Below are positions 26,470 through 35,675 of a stretch of DNA of 64,000 bases, piece after piece. A program made the translations under genes and the position numbers. Numbering within the stretch: the stretch's first letter is position 1; each line of letters starts with the position of its first letter. Below the pieces are notes generated by a model that was given only the letters and a program-made list of their open reading frames with translations, searched no databases and had not been told where the DNA came from. Source of the stretch: Pseudophaeobacter profundi (lineage in GTDB: Bacteria > Pseudomonadota > Alphaproteobacteria > Rhodobacterales > Rhodobacteraceae). The DNA is taken from assembly GCF_029697505.1 (NCBI RefSeq), contig NZ_JARJEF010000004.1, positions 248,001 through 312,000 on the forward strand. Reading direction: 5' to 3'.

Positions 26470-27567
26470 ATGGCCCTGCCCGCAAAAAAACAATTCAAGT
26501 ACTGGGGCATTACCTCCGCAGTTCTGGCGATTTTGCTCTGGTCGCTTGGCGATGTGTTGTTGCCCTTTGTTCTGGGAGCGGCCATTGCCTATATGATCGA
26601 CCCGGTTGCTGACCGGCTGGAAGCCCTGGGACTGAGCCGCACCGCCGCGACCAGCCTGATCGTCGTGGTGTCTGTACTGCTGTTCTTGCTGATGCTGCTG
26701 ATTGTCCTGCCCACCCTGATTACCCAGCTGGCCGATCTGGTGCGCATCCTGCCGGAACTGTTTCGCGATCTGCGCAGCTTTGCCCAGACGCATTTTCCAT
26801 CGGTCTTTACCGAAGGCAGCCGCGCCCAGCAGACCATCGCGTCGATTGCCGGCACCCTGCAGGGCAAGGGCATTGATCTGGCCGAGGGCATCGTCGGCTC
26901 GGCGGCCTCTGTGCTCAATTTGATTGTCCTGCTGGTGATCGTGCCTGTTGTGGCCATCTATCTCTTGCTGGATTGGGACCGGATGATTGCCCGGATTGAT
27001 GCGCTGTTGCCGCGGGATCATGCGCCAGTGATCCGTCGGCTGGTCTCAGAGATTGACCAGGTTCTGGCCTCTTTCATTCGCGGCATGGGCACCGTTTGCC
27101 TGATCCTGGGCTGCTACTATGCAGCAACGCTGATGCTTGTCGGGCTGAACTTTGGCCTGGCGGTTGGCTTCATTGCCGGGCTGGTCACCTTTATACCCTA
27201 TCTTGGCGCGCTGATCGGCGGTGCCCTCGCTATTGGCCTGGCCTTGTTTCAGTTCTGGGGCGACTGGTGGTCCATTGGCATCGTTGCCGGCATCTTTGCC
27301 TTTGGTCAGGTGATGGAAGGCAATTACCTGACCCCGAAACTGGTTGGCGGCTCGGTCGGGCTGCATCCGGTCTGGCTGCTGCTGGCGCTATCGGTCTTTG
27401 GCGCGTTGTTTGGCTTTGTTGGCATGCTGGTGGCTGTGCCTGTCGCGGCATCACTGGGTGTGGTTGCACGTTTTCTGGTGGGGCAGTATCTCGACAGTCG
27501 GCTGTACCAGGGATTCAGCTATCAGGCCCTGCAAGGGCAGGCAGAACACAAGCAAGACGAGCAGTAA
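26470..27567 (+). CDS. AI-2E family transporter (PerM/TqsA type)
   Basis: 365 residues with about eight hydrophobic helices: two in the first 40 residues, one near 65-90, then a hydrophilic region around 95-140, and a dense cluster from about 150 to 340. The conserved tail region YLTPKLVGGSVGLHPVWLLLAL and the FGFVGMLVAVPVAA segment are diagnostic. Members export diverse small molecules or ions; the AI-2 link of the name should not be assumed. It ends one base before the hda start, so the two are in one operon. Confidence 0.92.
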   Translation: MALPAKKQFKYWGITSAVLAILLWSLGDVLLPFVLGAAIAYMIDPVADRLEALGLSRTAATSLIVVVSVLLFLLMLLIVLPTLITQLADLVRILPELFRDLRSFAQTHFPSVFTEGSRAQQTIASIAGTLQGKGIDLAEGIVGSAASVLNLIVLLVIVPVVAIYLLLDWDRMIARIDALLPRDHAPVIRRLVSEIDQVLASFIRGMGTVCLILGCYYAATLMLVGLNFGLAVGFIAGLVTFIPYLGALIGGALAIGLALFQFWGDWWSIGIVAGIFAFGQVMEGNYLTPKLVGGSVGLHPVWLLLALSVFGALFGFVGMLVAVPVAASLGVVARFLVGQYLDSRLYQGFSYQALQGQAEHKQDEQ

Positions 27568-27568
27568 T

Positions 27569-28288
27569 ATGGCACGACAACTCAGCTTTGATTTGCCGGT
27601 GAAACCCACGCTGGGGCGAGATGACTTTTTTGTTGCCCCGTCCAATGCGATGGCCGTCGCACTGTTGGATCCCGCCTTTGCCTGGCCCAGCGGCAAACTG
27701 GTGCTGACCGGGCCAGCGGGCGCGGGCAAGACCCATCTGGCCCATGTCTGGGCAAATCAAGCCGGTGCGCGCATCCTGTCAGCAGGCAGCCTGCGCGAAG
27801 ATCAGGTGCCCGCCCTGGCCCAGTGCCCGCTGGTGGTTGAAGATATACCAGCCATTGCCGGCAACCTTGAGGCCCAGAACGCGCTGTTTCATCTGCACAA
27901 TCTGGTGCTGTCCAATGGCCATGCGCTGATGCTCACCGGTCGCGCCGCACCCAACCTGTGGCAGCTGACACTGCCAGATCTGCAAAGCCGGGTTCAGGCT
28001 GCCACCCATGCAGAACTGCAGGCGCCAGACGACGCCCTGCTGGCGGTGGTGCTGGCGAAATTGTTTAACGACAGGCAGGTTACGCCAAAACCTGATGTCA
28101 TCCCCTATCTGGTGGCCCATATGGATCGTTCTTTTGCTGCCGCAGCGCTGATTGTCGATCAGCTCGATAATCTGTCCCTGTCCGAAGGCCGTACCCTGTC
28201 ACGCCCCCTTGCCGTGCGGCTGATGTCGCAGGATCCCCCAATCAACACCCAGCCAGAAACCAGAGATGTCGCAGTCACAGTCGATTGA
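27569..28288 (+). CDS. hdaA: DnaA-like regulator of replication initiation (Hda/HdaA)
   Basis: 239 residues from the ATG one base after the permease stop. It starts with MARQLSFDLPVKP, which contains the clamp-binding-like QLSFDL motif known in Hda proteins. The AAA+ region follows with LTGPAGAGKTHLAH (Walker A) and LVVEDI (Walker B-like). The DNA-binding domain IV of DnaA is absent. Hda with the sliding clamp stimulates ATP hydrolysis by DnaA and prevents re-initiation. The longer upstream frame to 27344 is a shadow of the permease gene. Confidence 0.88.
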   Translation: MARQLSFDLPVKPTLGRDDFFVAPSNAMAVALLDPAFAWPSGKLVLTGPAGAGKTHLAHVWANQAGARILSAGSLREDQVPALAQCPLVVEDIPAIAGNLEAQNALFHLHNLVLSNGHALMLTGRAAPNLWQLTLPDLQSRVQAATHAELQAPDDALLAVVLAKLFNDRQVTPKPDVIPYLVAHMDRSFAAAALIVDQLDNLSLSEGRTLSRPLAVRLMSQDPPINTQPETRDVAVTVD

Positions 28289-28345
28289 CCTGGTTCTGGG
28301 CTTGCCCCACCCTAGCCAAAACAACACAAAACCGACGAGGTGCCC

Positions 28346-29890
28346 ATGACCGAAGCCCAGGACACCCCCACCGCCGACTGGGGGCCCTTTGGTCAACCCG
28401 TCTTTGAAGACCCCAGCGCCCGCGCCCTGTCGCGGGTTGGGGTGGTTGATGTCGGCTCCAACTCGGTTCGGATGGTAATCTTTGACGGTGCCGCACGCAG
28501 CCCAGCCTATTTCTACAATGAAAAGATCATGTGCGCGCTGGGGGCTGGCCTGTCCGAAACGGGCAAGTTGAACCCCGGGGGCCGTCAGCGCGCCCTCTCT
28601 GCCCTGCGCCGTTTCCAGCACCTGGCCCATGGCATGGGGCTGCCGGGGCTGTCGGTGGTGGCCACTGCGGCGGTGCGCGATGCCAAGGATGGGCCTGACT
28701 TTTGCGCCGAAGTGCTACGCGAAACCGGCCTGAAGATCTGGGTCATTGACGGGCGCGAAGAGGCCCGTCTTTCAGCCCAGGGCGTGTTGCTGGGCTGGCC
28801 TGGCTCTTACGGGCTGGTCTGCGATATCGGCGGCTCTTCGATGGAATTGGCCGAAATCCACGATGGTGAGGTCGGCAAGAGGCTGACCTCTTCGCTGGGG
28901 CCGCTCAAACTGCGCGACATCAAGGGCGGGCGACGCGGGCGACAGGCGCATATCTCGGCGGTGATGACAGAGCTGAGCGCAGAGATGGGCAAACAGACCG
29001 ACCGGCTGTTTCTGGTGGGGGGCAGCTGGCGGGCGATTGCCCGCGTCGACATGATGCGGCGCGGCTATCCGCTGAAGGTGCTGCATGAATACCGCATGAC
29101 CGCACGCGATGTGCGCGAGACGATGAAATTTATCGATGCAAGCGATATGGAGGAGCTGCGCAACGCCTGCGGTATTTCCAACGCGCGTATGTCGCTGGTG
29201 CCCTATGCGATTGATGTGCTGTCGCGGCTGGTGAAAACCTTCAAGCCCAAGGATATCGCCATCTCCAGCTATGGCATCCGCGAAGGGTTGCTATATGAAC
29301 AAATGCCGCAAAGGCTGCGCAACCGCGATCCCCTGGTGGAATCCTGCCGCTTTGCCGAATCCAAGGATGCCCGCCTGCCCGGTTTTGGCAAGACGCTGTA
29401 TGACTTTGTACTGCCCTTGTTCAGTTCTGGTCCGCAGACGCAAAAGCGCCTGATCAAGGCCGCCTGCCTGCTGCATGATGTGAGCTGGCGCGCCCATCCC
29501 GATTACCGCGCAGAGGTCTGTTTCGACAATGCCACCCGCGCCAATCTGGGCGGGTTGAAACATTCGGAACGGATCTTCCTTGGCCTGTCGCTGCTGCACC
29601 GATATCGCAACAAGCGGCGCGGCACCGCCTTTGAGTATCTCTATGATCTTCTGGATGAAAAAGGCCAGAAAGAGGCCGAGATCCTGGGCAAGGCGATGCG
29701 GTTTGGCGCCATGCTGATGGTCAGCGTCGACGGCGACATTGGCAAGCTGAAATGGCAGCCGCGCAAACGGCATCTCTGTCTGGAACTACCTTGCGCCATT
29801 GAGGATCTGTTTGGTGAGGTCGCCGAGGGGCGGCTCCAATCCCTGGCCGATGCGCTAGAGGCCGAGCTGAGCGTAAAGATCATCTCTTGA
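28346..29890 (+). CDS. ppx: Exopolyphosphatase / Ppx-GppA family phosphatase
   Basis: 514 residues from the ATG at 28346, preceded by GAGG five bases upstream (a GTG at 28340 is the other option). Actin-fold phosphate loops VVDVGSNSVRMVIFDG and VCDIGGSSMELAEI are present, and an HD-like C-terminal half (LLHDVSWRAHPDYRAE, RANLGGLKHSERIFLGLSLLHRYRNKR) completes the long form. It degrades polyphosphate or converts pppGpp to ppGpp. It follows hda by 57 bases; a polyphosphate kinase often sits between these two in relatives, but not here. Confidence 0.92.
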   Translation: MTEAQDTPTADWGPFGQPVFEDPSARALSRVGVVDVGSNSVRMVIFDGAARSPAYFYNEKIMCALGAGLSETGKLNPGGRQRALSALRRFQHLAHGMGLPGLSVVATAAVRDAKDGPDFCAEVLRETGLKIWVIDGREEARLSAQGVLLGWPGSYGLVCDIGGSSMELAEIHDGEVGKRLTSSLGPLKLRDIKGGRRGRQAHISAVMTELSAEMGKQTDRLFLVGGSWRAIARVDMMRRGYPLKVLHEYRMTARDVRETMKFIDASDMEELRNACGISNARMSLVPYAIDVLSRLVKTFKPKDIAISSYGIREGLLYEQMPQRLRNRDPLVESCRFAESKDARLPGFGKTLYDFVLPLFSSGPQTQKRLIKAACLLHDVSWRAHPDYRAEVCFDNATRANLGGLKHSERIFLGLSLLHRYRNKRRGTAFEYLYDLLDEKGQKEAEILGKAMRFGAMLMVSVDGDIGKLKWQPRKRHLCLELPCAIEDLFGEVAEGRLQSLADALEAELSVKIIS

Positions 29891-29935
29891 CCTCAGGCGA
29901 ACAAAAACAACGCTACACGGGTTGCCCGCGCTTGA

Positions 29936-30340
29936 TCACAGGTCGGTGCTTCCCTCGGGCAGCGGTGCCATCTCCTGCTCGGCTGGCGGGTCCGGTTCGG
30001 CTTGCGGCGGCTCTGGCTTGCGGCGAATGATGATATCGCCATTGGGCAAAATCTCGGGCACCTCATAGCGGCTCCAGTCTTCGACCTTGCCGGCAATCTC
30101 TGCCAGGGCGGGCCCCATTTCACGCAGAAAGCCTTGCATGGATGGGCCAATGGTCTCCATCAGCCCCTCCAGTTCCTGCAGAGAGGGGGCCATTTCCTGG
30201 CGCAGCCCTTCCCAGAACAGCTCGACGCCGCGCTCCATCAGGCTGGATCCATCCGCGCTGTCCTGAGCATGGGCCGGCGCGGCAAGCGGCGGGGTCAGCA
30301 GGCAGCTGGCGATCAGGGCGGGGGCAAGAAAATGTTTCAT
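29936..30340 (-). CDS. Conserved secreted protein with signal peptide
   Basis: 134 residues. A signal peptide (MKHFLAPALIASCLLTPP, cleavage near AHA-QDS) is followed by an amphipathic helical region with ELFWEGLRQEMAPSLQELEGL and a segment DWSRYEVPEILPNGDIIIRRK, then an acidic, Pro-rich tail. I recognise the type as a Roseobacter-conserved periplasmic protein of unknown function. The DIIIRR motif at its end seems to be the conserved part. It is convergent with ppx. Confidence 0.8.
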   Translation of the reverse strand: MKHFLAPALIASCLLTPPLAAPAHAQDSADGSSLMERGVELFWEGLRQEMAPSLQELEGLMETIGPSMQGFLREMGPALAEIAGKVEDWSRYEVPEILPNGDIIIRRKPEPPQAEPDPPAEQEMAPLPEGSTDL

Positions 30341-30371
30341 AAGTTGTATATATGACCTTTGCCATGGAATT

Positions 30372-31367
30372 TTAAGTCAGTTCCAGATCAAGCGAGACAG
30401 GAAAATGATCAGAGGCCGCCAAGAGGGCGGTACGAAGATCGCTATCTGCATAGCATGCGCCATCTTCAAACGGGTGCCAGATACGCCAGCGTGGTGCCCG
30501 CGCCGCCAGCTCAGGCGAGATCATGATATAATCCAGCAAGGCACCAAAGTAGCGTTTGCTTTCAGCATGATAAAACCGCGCCGTCGCGGGCTGCCCCCAG
30601 GCGCGCGGCTGCACCAGGCTTTGCGCATTCGGATCGGTCAGATCGGCGCCCATGACAATCTCAACCGAGGATTTGTCAAACAGGCGTTCATATTCATCAA
30701 GGCCCGGCCCGTCATTCAGATCACCCATCACGATCACCGGCTCTGCCGCCCGACGATGCTGCTGCACCCGACGACTCAGCCAGACGGCCTGGGCCAGTTG
30801 CTTGCGCCGGTTGGCAATCGAGATCCGCACCACCTCTTCTGGGGTCTTGGCATTATAGGGGGCCTTGGATTTCAGGTGGACGCCAATCATCCGCAGCGTG
30901 GTGCCGCCCTTGGTCGTGACCTGCAGCTCCAGCGGTGGCTTGGAAAAGCGTACCGGATCCTCGCGGTCATCGACATCCAGATCAATATGAAAGGTGGTAT
31001 CAAAGCACGGCGCCTGCGAACTGGACTGCGGATCGACCTGAACCTGCAGCTGGTCCGGATCAAACATCAACGCGATTTCCTGCTCGGTATGCGTGGCAAA
31101 GCCAGACACCGCCTTGTTGCAACGCAGCCCTGCCTGGGCGGCAAAATTTTCCAGCGCACGGGTGCATTTCTGGCGGTGCCCGCTATTGGGGGCCTCGATC
31201 ACCATCACCGCATCGGCATCAAGCCGATCCAGGACATGGGCAATGGCCCGCCCCTGGGTATAGCGGTCCACCCCGCGCCGCCGCGAAGGGCGTCCATCAA
31301 GCATCAGCTGGTCGTCGCCATCAAACAGATGCGAGAACCATTCGATATTATAGGTGACCAGGCGCAT
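30372..31367 (-). CDS. Endonuclease/exonuclease/phosphatase family protein
   Basis: 331 residues from MRLVTYNIEWF; a start 24 bases upstream is also open. Features of the DNase-I-like fold: VTYNIEWF (Asn), VMVIEAPNS (Glu metal ligand), IGVHLKSKAP (His), VIVMGDLNDGP (Asp and Asn) and AASDHFPVSLDLEL (Asp-His). The full catalytic set supports a metal-dependent phosphodiesterase; the substrate (DNA, lipid or nucleotide) is unknown. It overlaps the end of the djlA-like gene upstream by about 20 bases, suggesting coupling. Confidence 0.85.
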   Translation of the reverse strand: MRLVTYNIEWFSHLFDGDDQLMLDGRPSRRRGVDRYTQGRAIAHVLDRLDADAVMVIEAPNSGHRQKCTRALENFAAQAGLRCNKAVSGFATHTEQEIALMFDPDQLQVQVDPQSSSQAPCFDTTFHIDLDVDDREDPVRFSKPPLELQVTTKGGTTLRMIGVHLKSKAPYNAKTPEEVVRISIANRRKQLAQAVWLSRRVQQHRRAAEPVIVMGDLNDGPGLDEYERLFDKSSVEIVMGADLTDPNAQSLVQPRAWGQPATARFYHAESKRYFGALLDYIMISPELAARAPRWRIWHPFEDGACYADSDLRTALLAASDHFPVSLDLELT

Positions 31368-32046
31368 GTTTGGCACATCCGTTGATCGCATCCCAGGCGC
31401 GATTGATGTCGATCAGGCGCTTTTCGGCCAGGCGCACGGCCTCTTCCGGGACTCCGCGCCCGATCATTGCATCGGGGTGAGTATCGCGTACCAGCCGCCG
31501 CCAGTGTTTGCGAATTTCATCGCGGGGCATATCAGCCGAAACCCCAAGAACCGTATAGGGGTCCTTAGGGGCATCCGGAACAAACCGCGCCCGCAGTGCG
31601 CGAAACTGTTCGGGCGTCTGGCCAAAGATCCGGCTAACGTCCTGCAGAAAGTCATTTTCATTTGGGTGGTAGAACCCATCAGCCATGGCGATGTGAAACA
31701 GGCCCTCCATCAGATCGCACAGGGTGCTGGGATCTGAGGCAAACATTCGCTGAATACGGGCGGCATAGTCCTGGTAACCCGCGATATCGGTGCGGGCCAT
31801 GTCAAAGACACGCGCCGCGCCGGCCTCATCAGTGCGGGCAATCTGAAAAACTTCGCGAAAGGCGGTGACCTCATCGCGGGTGACCTGGCCGTCGGCCTTG
31901 GCCATCTTGGCCCCCAGGGCAATTACCGCAATGGCAAAGGCCACCGAGCGTTCAGGCGGCGCCCGCAGGCGGTCGAACACATTGGCCAGGCTTTCACCAT
32001 TGCCAAGCGCAGCAAGCGCGTCGGTTATTCTGGACCACAGAGACAT
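31348..32046 (-). CDS. TerB-like plus J-domain protein (DjlA type)
   Basis: 232 residues. The N-terminal part (about 40-150) is a helical TerB/DjlA-like domain (AKMAKADGQVTRDEVTAF, EGLFHIAMADGFYHPNENDFL). The C-terminal 65 residues or so are a J domain: DPYTVLGVSADMPRDEIRKHW, then the HPD loop in RDTHPDAMIG, which is required for DnaK activation. The transmembrane N-terminus of E. coli DjlA is not obvious here. It acts as a DnaK co-chaperone. It overlaps the phosphatase-fold gene at its 3' end. Confidence 0.88.
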   Translation of the reverse strand: MSLWSRITDALAALGNGESLANVFDRLRAPPERSVAFAIAVIALGAKMAKADGQVTRDEVTAFREVFQIARTDEAGAARVFDMARTDIAGYQDYAARIQRMFASDPSTLCDLMEGLFHIAMADGFYHPNENDFLQDVSRIFGQTPEQFRALRARFVPDAPKDPYTVLGVSADMPRDEIRKHWRRLVRDTHPDAMIGRGVPEEAVRLAEKRLIDINRAWDAINGCAKHAPGHL

Positions 32047-32094
32047 ATCAAAACCTTATCGCGAAAATCATCCTGTGTCTGCGCTGTCGCGCGG

Positions 32095-32700
32095 CTAGCG
32101 CAGCAGACGGCGCCCATGAGGGGTGTCAAATTCAGCCTCATAGCCGATCGGGCCGGTGGTAAAACTGACCCGCGCATCAGCAATTGGCAGCAGTTCTTGC
32201 AGCGCATCCGCCTCGGGGTGGGACAGGGTCAGATGATGCAGGCGACATCCCTGTTGCTGCAACCGGGGCGCCGGATGATCAGAGTGCCACTCGATCAGCG
32301 CAGGGAACAGGTTGTCATAGGGCAGGATACCATCCTGCGGCACCGCCATGTCCCATTTCAGATCGCCCCGCTGCAGGGCCACTGGCTCACCCGCCCCTGC
32401 GGGCAGCTGCGCCAGCAATCCCGGCAAATCCGCACAGCGGCAAATCCAATTGCTCAGGCGGGGCGCACCGGCAAAGCGATCCAGATCAAACCAGCAGGGC
32501 CGCCGCTGCGGTTCCGCCAGCGGGTCAATGGCGATGGCCTCCAGATACAGCCCATCAGCCAGCCCCAACAGGTGGTTATGGGTGCCAAACATCGCGTGCT
32601 GCCCACCCGGCTGCAGCGGCACGCCAAGGGCCTCTTCCACATGTGAGACAGCCTCTTGCAGGGTGGCACCGGCCACGGCCAGATGATCAAGTTCCATCAC
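32095..32700 (-). CDS. VOC/glyoxalase-like domain protein
   Basis: 201 residues. MELDHLAVAGATLQEAVSHVEEALGVPL is a typical opening strand-helix of the glyoxalase-like-3 group (the His as metal ligand). HNHLLGLADGLYLEAIAIDPLAE follows with the second set of ligands. The C-terminal half is another VOC-type module. The family covers isomerases and dioxygenases; no substrate can be proposed. It is 48 bases from the djlA-like gene on the same strand and probably transcribed with it. Confidence 0.82.
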   Translation of the reverse strand: MMELDHLAVAGATLQEAVSHVEEALGVPLQPGGQHAMFGTHNHLLGLADGLYLEAIAIDPLAEPQRRPCWFDLDRFAGAPRLSNWICRCADLPGLLAQLPAGAGEPVALQRGDLKWDMAVPQDGILPYDNLFPALIEWHSDHPAPRLQQQGCRLHHLTLSHPEADALQELLPIADARVSFTTGPIGYEAEFDTPHGRRLLR

Positions 32701-32958
32701 ATTCTCCTATTTGCGCCGCAGCCTAGTCAGTCTTTGGCAACATACAAGTTGAAAGCTGTGCCTGCGGCAAGCGCGCCCTCTTTACGCGCCATTAACCACA
32801 AGCCCCTGATATCAATCAAATTATAAAGAAAAACAGCTGAAAGCGCACAGCATTTTAGCAACCTGAGCACAAAGCTATTTCCTTGTTTACCCGCTTCGAT
32901 TTCAATTGGGCCGACCGCGAAACGCGGCCTGTTGAAACCCTGTAGGAGAGCCGCCCTG

Positions 32959-33429
32959 ATGATGATCCAAGGATCCATGACCCAGGAGTTAATGTCGAAC
33001 CTCTATAAGAAATCGACAAAGATGAACGAAGAGCAAGCTGCAAAACTCGCTGAGTTTCTATCCAGCTTTGACGGCGACAACCTTCTGGATGAAAATGCCC
33101 GAACCGTTGTGTTTCAGGTCAGGGAACAGGATTTGGCCGCAGGGCCTGATCTGGCCGCGTCTCTGGCTGGCGCAGGCAGCGGTGCCTCCAAGCGGGCAGC
33201 CCAGACTGGCATTGGCGAGTCTGACCGCCGCAACGGGTCACCGGCCCCGCCACAAGAAACCCAGGGGGTTGCCACGGTTGATGACGCAGTTGTCCAGTTG
33301 ATTGCCGATGCGGTTGAGGCCTATGACGGAAGCCAGCCGGGAGAGGTAACTTTGGGACAGGCTGTTCAGACCGCATTGGAACAGGCCGGCTACGACAGCT
33401 CACAATCCCAGATCGACTTTTATTCCTGA
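32959..33429 (+). CDS. Hypothetical protein
   Basis: About 156 residues from the ATG at 32959, with AGGAG ten bases upstream; ATGs at 32962 and 32977 are alternatives. The N-terminal part NEEQAAKLAEFLSSFDGDNLLDENART is helical and acidic; a Gly/Ala/Ser-rich linker follows; the last 50 residues (VDDAVVQLIADAVEAYDGS...) form another small helical unit. It is acidic, soluble and of no recognised family. A terminator follows directly. It is divergent from the VOC gene across a 258-base gap in which nothing else is supported. Confidence 0.6.
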   Translation: MMIQGSMTQELMSNLYKKSTKMNEEQAAKLAEFLSSFDGDNLLDENARTVVFQVREQDLAAGPDLAASLAGAGSGASKRAAQTGIGESDRRNGSPAPPQETQGVATVDDAVVQLIADAVEAYDGSQPGEVTLGQAVQTALEQAGYDSSQSQIDFYS

Positions 33430-33473
33430 TCCTTGCAGCGTCAGGCGCACTCGCATCTGAAACAACCGACCAG

Positions 33474-33506
33474 AAAAAAGGGGCGCAGGAAATCCTGCGC
33501 CCCTCT
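33474..33506. terminator. Bidirectional terminator between the hypothetical gene and mcm
   Basis: Stem GGGGCGCAGG / CCTGCGCCCC with loop AAAT, preceded by AAAAAA and followed by TCTT. It is located between convergent genes. Confidence 0.85.
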
Positions 33507-33545
33507 TGTATGAGGTTTCGCTTTTCTGTTGCAGCACTGCTCTGC

Positions 33546-35675
33546 TTAGCCGCGCGCTTCGCGGATCAGTCTCAAGACATCCTGCGCCGCCTCGGGGATA
33601 TTGGTGCCCGGTCCAAAGATCGCTTTGACGCCATTGTCATAGAGATACTGATAGTCCTGCTGCGGGATCACCCCGCCGCAGATCACCAAAATATCCTCGG
33701 CCCCCTGGGCTTTCAGCTCTTTCACCAATTGTGGTGCCAGGGTCTTGTGCCCCGCCGCCTGGCTAGAGATGCCAATCACATGCACATCGTTGTCAATGGC
33801 ATCCTGCGCGGCTTCGGCCGGTGTTTGGAACAGCGGGCCCACATCCACATCAAAACCAATATCGGCAAAGGCTGTGGCAATCACCTTGGCGCCCCGGTCG
33901 TGGCCGTCCTGGCCCATCTTCACCACGAGAATACGTGGCCGACGCCCCTCCTCCTCGGCAAACTCTTCGATGGATTTCTGAATGGCGGCAAAGCCTGCGT
34001 CGCCTTCATAGGCAGCACCGTAAACCCCGGCCAGGGTCTTCACCTCGGCGCGGTGACGACCAAATTCTTTCTCCATAGCCATGCTGATTTCTCCTACAGA
34101 GGCCCGCATTCTTGCCGCCTCAACCGCTGCTTCCAGCAAGTTACCGCCTTCTTTGGCCCGTGTTGTCAGCTCATCCAGTGCCGCCTGGCAGGCGGTTTCG
34201 TCCCGATCGGCCCGCATCTTTTTCAGACGCGCAATCTGGCTTTCGCGTACGGCAACATTGTCCACATCCAAGATGTCGATCGGGTCTTCTTTTTCCTTGC
34301 GGTATTTGTTGACGCCAACAATCACCTCTTCGCCGCGGTCAATCATGGCCTGACGCCGCGCGGCGCTTTCCTCGATGCGCAGCTTGGGCATGCCAGAGGC
34401 AACCGCCTTGGTCATACCGCCCATTTCCTCGACCTCCGACATCAAGGCCCAGGCCTTGTCGATCAGCTCGTTCGTCAGGCTTTCGACGTAGTAGGATCCG
34501 GCCAGCGGGTCGACCACATTTGTGACACCGGTTTCTTCCTGCAGCACCAGTTGGGTATTGCGGGCGATGCGGGCGGAAAATTCAGTCGGCAGTGCGATGG
34601 CTTCATCCAGGGCGTTTGTATGCAGCGACTGGGTGCCACCCAGAACCGCCGACATCGCCTCATAGGCGGTGCGGATCACATTGTTATAGGGGTCCTGTTC
34701 CTGCAGCGACACGCCCGAGGTCTGGCAATGGGTCCGCAGCATCTTGGAACGGTCAGACTGGGCGTTGAATTCTGTCATCACCCGGTGCCACAGGGTCCGA
34801 GCCGCGCGCAGCTTGGCAATTTCCATGAAGAAATTGGTCCCGATGGCAAAGAAGAAGCTGAGCCGACCGGCAAATTTATCCACATCCATGCCCGCCTCGG
34901 TGGCGGCGCGAACATATTCGCGGCCATCCGCCAGGGTATAGGCCAGTTCCTGCACCAGGTTCGCACCCGCTTCCTGCATGTGGTAGCCGGAAATCGAGAT
35001 CGAGTTGAACTTGGGCATCTCGTTTGAAGTATATTCAATGATATCCGAGATGATTTTCATCGAAGGTTCCGGCGGATAGACATAGGTGTTTCGCACCATG
35101 AATTCCTTCAGAATGTCGTTCTGAATGGTGCCCGCCAGCAAAGCCCGGTCATGGCCCTGCTCTTCGCCCGCCACGATAAAACTGGCAAGGATCGGGATCA
35201 CCGCGCCATTCATCGTCATCGAAACGGAAACCTTATCGAGCGGAATGCCGTCGAACAGGATCTTCATGTCCTCGACGCTATCGATTGCCACGCCAGCCTT
35301 GCCGACATCACCGACAACTCGTTCATGATCGCTGTCATAGCCACGGTGGGTGGCCAGATCAAAGGCCACGGAAACACCCTGCTGGCCCGCAGCCAGGTTG
35401 CGGCGGTAAAAGGCGTTGGATTCTTCGGCGGTGGAAAAGCCGGCATATTGCCGGATGGTCCAGGGGCGGCCGGCATACATGGTGGCCTTGACGCCACGGG
35501 TAAAGGGGCCAAATCCTGGCAGCGTGCCCATATGCGGCAGCGCATCGGTGTCTTCAGCAGTATAGAGCGGCTTGACGTCGATCCCCTCGAGTGTCTTCCA
35601 GGTTAGATCATCGAGTGGGCGGCCACGGAGCTCTTTTTCAGCCAGAGCCCGCCAATCGTCGGTTGTGCTTGTCAT
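33546..35675 (-). CDS. scpA: Methylmalonyl-CoA mutase
   Basis: 709 residues, single-polypeptide type with catalytic barrel and B12 domain together. It converts (R)-methylmalonyl-CoA to succinyl-CoA, completing propionate assimilation after PccAB. The B12-binding motif DGHDRG is at about 590-595 ([13 protein letters not shown]), followed by [11 protein letters not shown] and VICGGVIP. The substrate barrel shows [27 protein letters not shown] and [13 protein letters not shown]. It is the last gene of the minus-strand pcc-mcm region. Its start lies inside the 3' end of the preceding sulfotransferase-like gene (38-base overlap). Confidence 0.97.
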   Translation of the reverse strand: MTSTTDDWRALAEKELRGRPLDDLTWKTLEGIDVKPLYTAEDTDALPHMGTLPGFGPFTRGVKATMYAGRPWTIRQYAGFSTAEESNAFYRRNLAAGQQGVSVAFDLATHRGYDSDHERVVGDVGKAGVAIDSVEDMKILFDGIPLDKVSVSMTMNGAVIPILASFIVAGEEQGHDRALLAGTIQNDILKEFMVRNTYVYPPEPSMKIISDIIEYTSNEMPKFNSISISGYHMQEAGANLVQELAYTLADGREYVRAATEAGMDVDKFAGRLSFFFAIGTNFFMEIAKLRAARTLWHRVMTEFNAQSDRSKMLRTHCQTSGVSLQEQDPYNNVIRTAYEAMSAVLGGTQSLHTNALDEAIALPTEFSARIARNTQLVLQEETGVTNVVDPLAGSYYVESLTNELIDKAWALMSEVEEMGGMTKAVASGMPKLRIEESAARRQAMIDRGEEVIVGVNKYRKEKEDPIDILDVDNVAVRESQIARLKKMRADRDETACQAALDELTTRAKEGGNLLEAAVEAARMRASVGEISMAMEKEFGRHRAEVKTLAGVYGAAYEGDAGFAAIQKSIEEFAEEEGRRPRILVVKMGQDGHDRGAKVIATAFADIGFDVDVGPLFQTPAEAAQDAIDNDVHVIGISSQAAGHKTLAPQLVKELKAQGAEDILVICGGVIPQQDYQYLYDNGVKAIFGPGTNIPEAAQDVLRLIREARG

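Noticed and set aside
32727-32978. 83-codon minus-strand ORF before the hypothetical gene at 32959
   Set aside because: It overlaps the start region of the divergent gene and has no ribosome site or conserved pattern.
33510-35027. 505-codon plus-strand frame opposite methylmalonyl-CoA mutase
   Set aside because: Antisense shadow; the mutase on the other strand is complete with all motifs.
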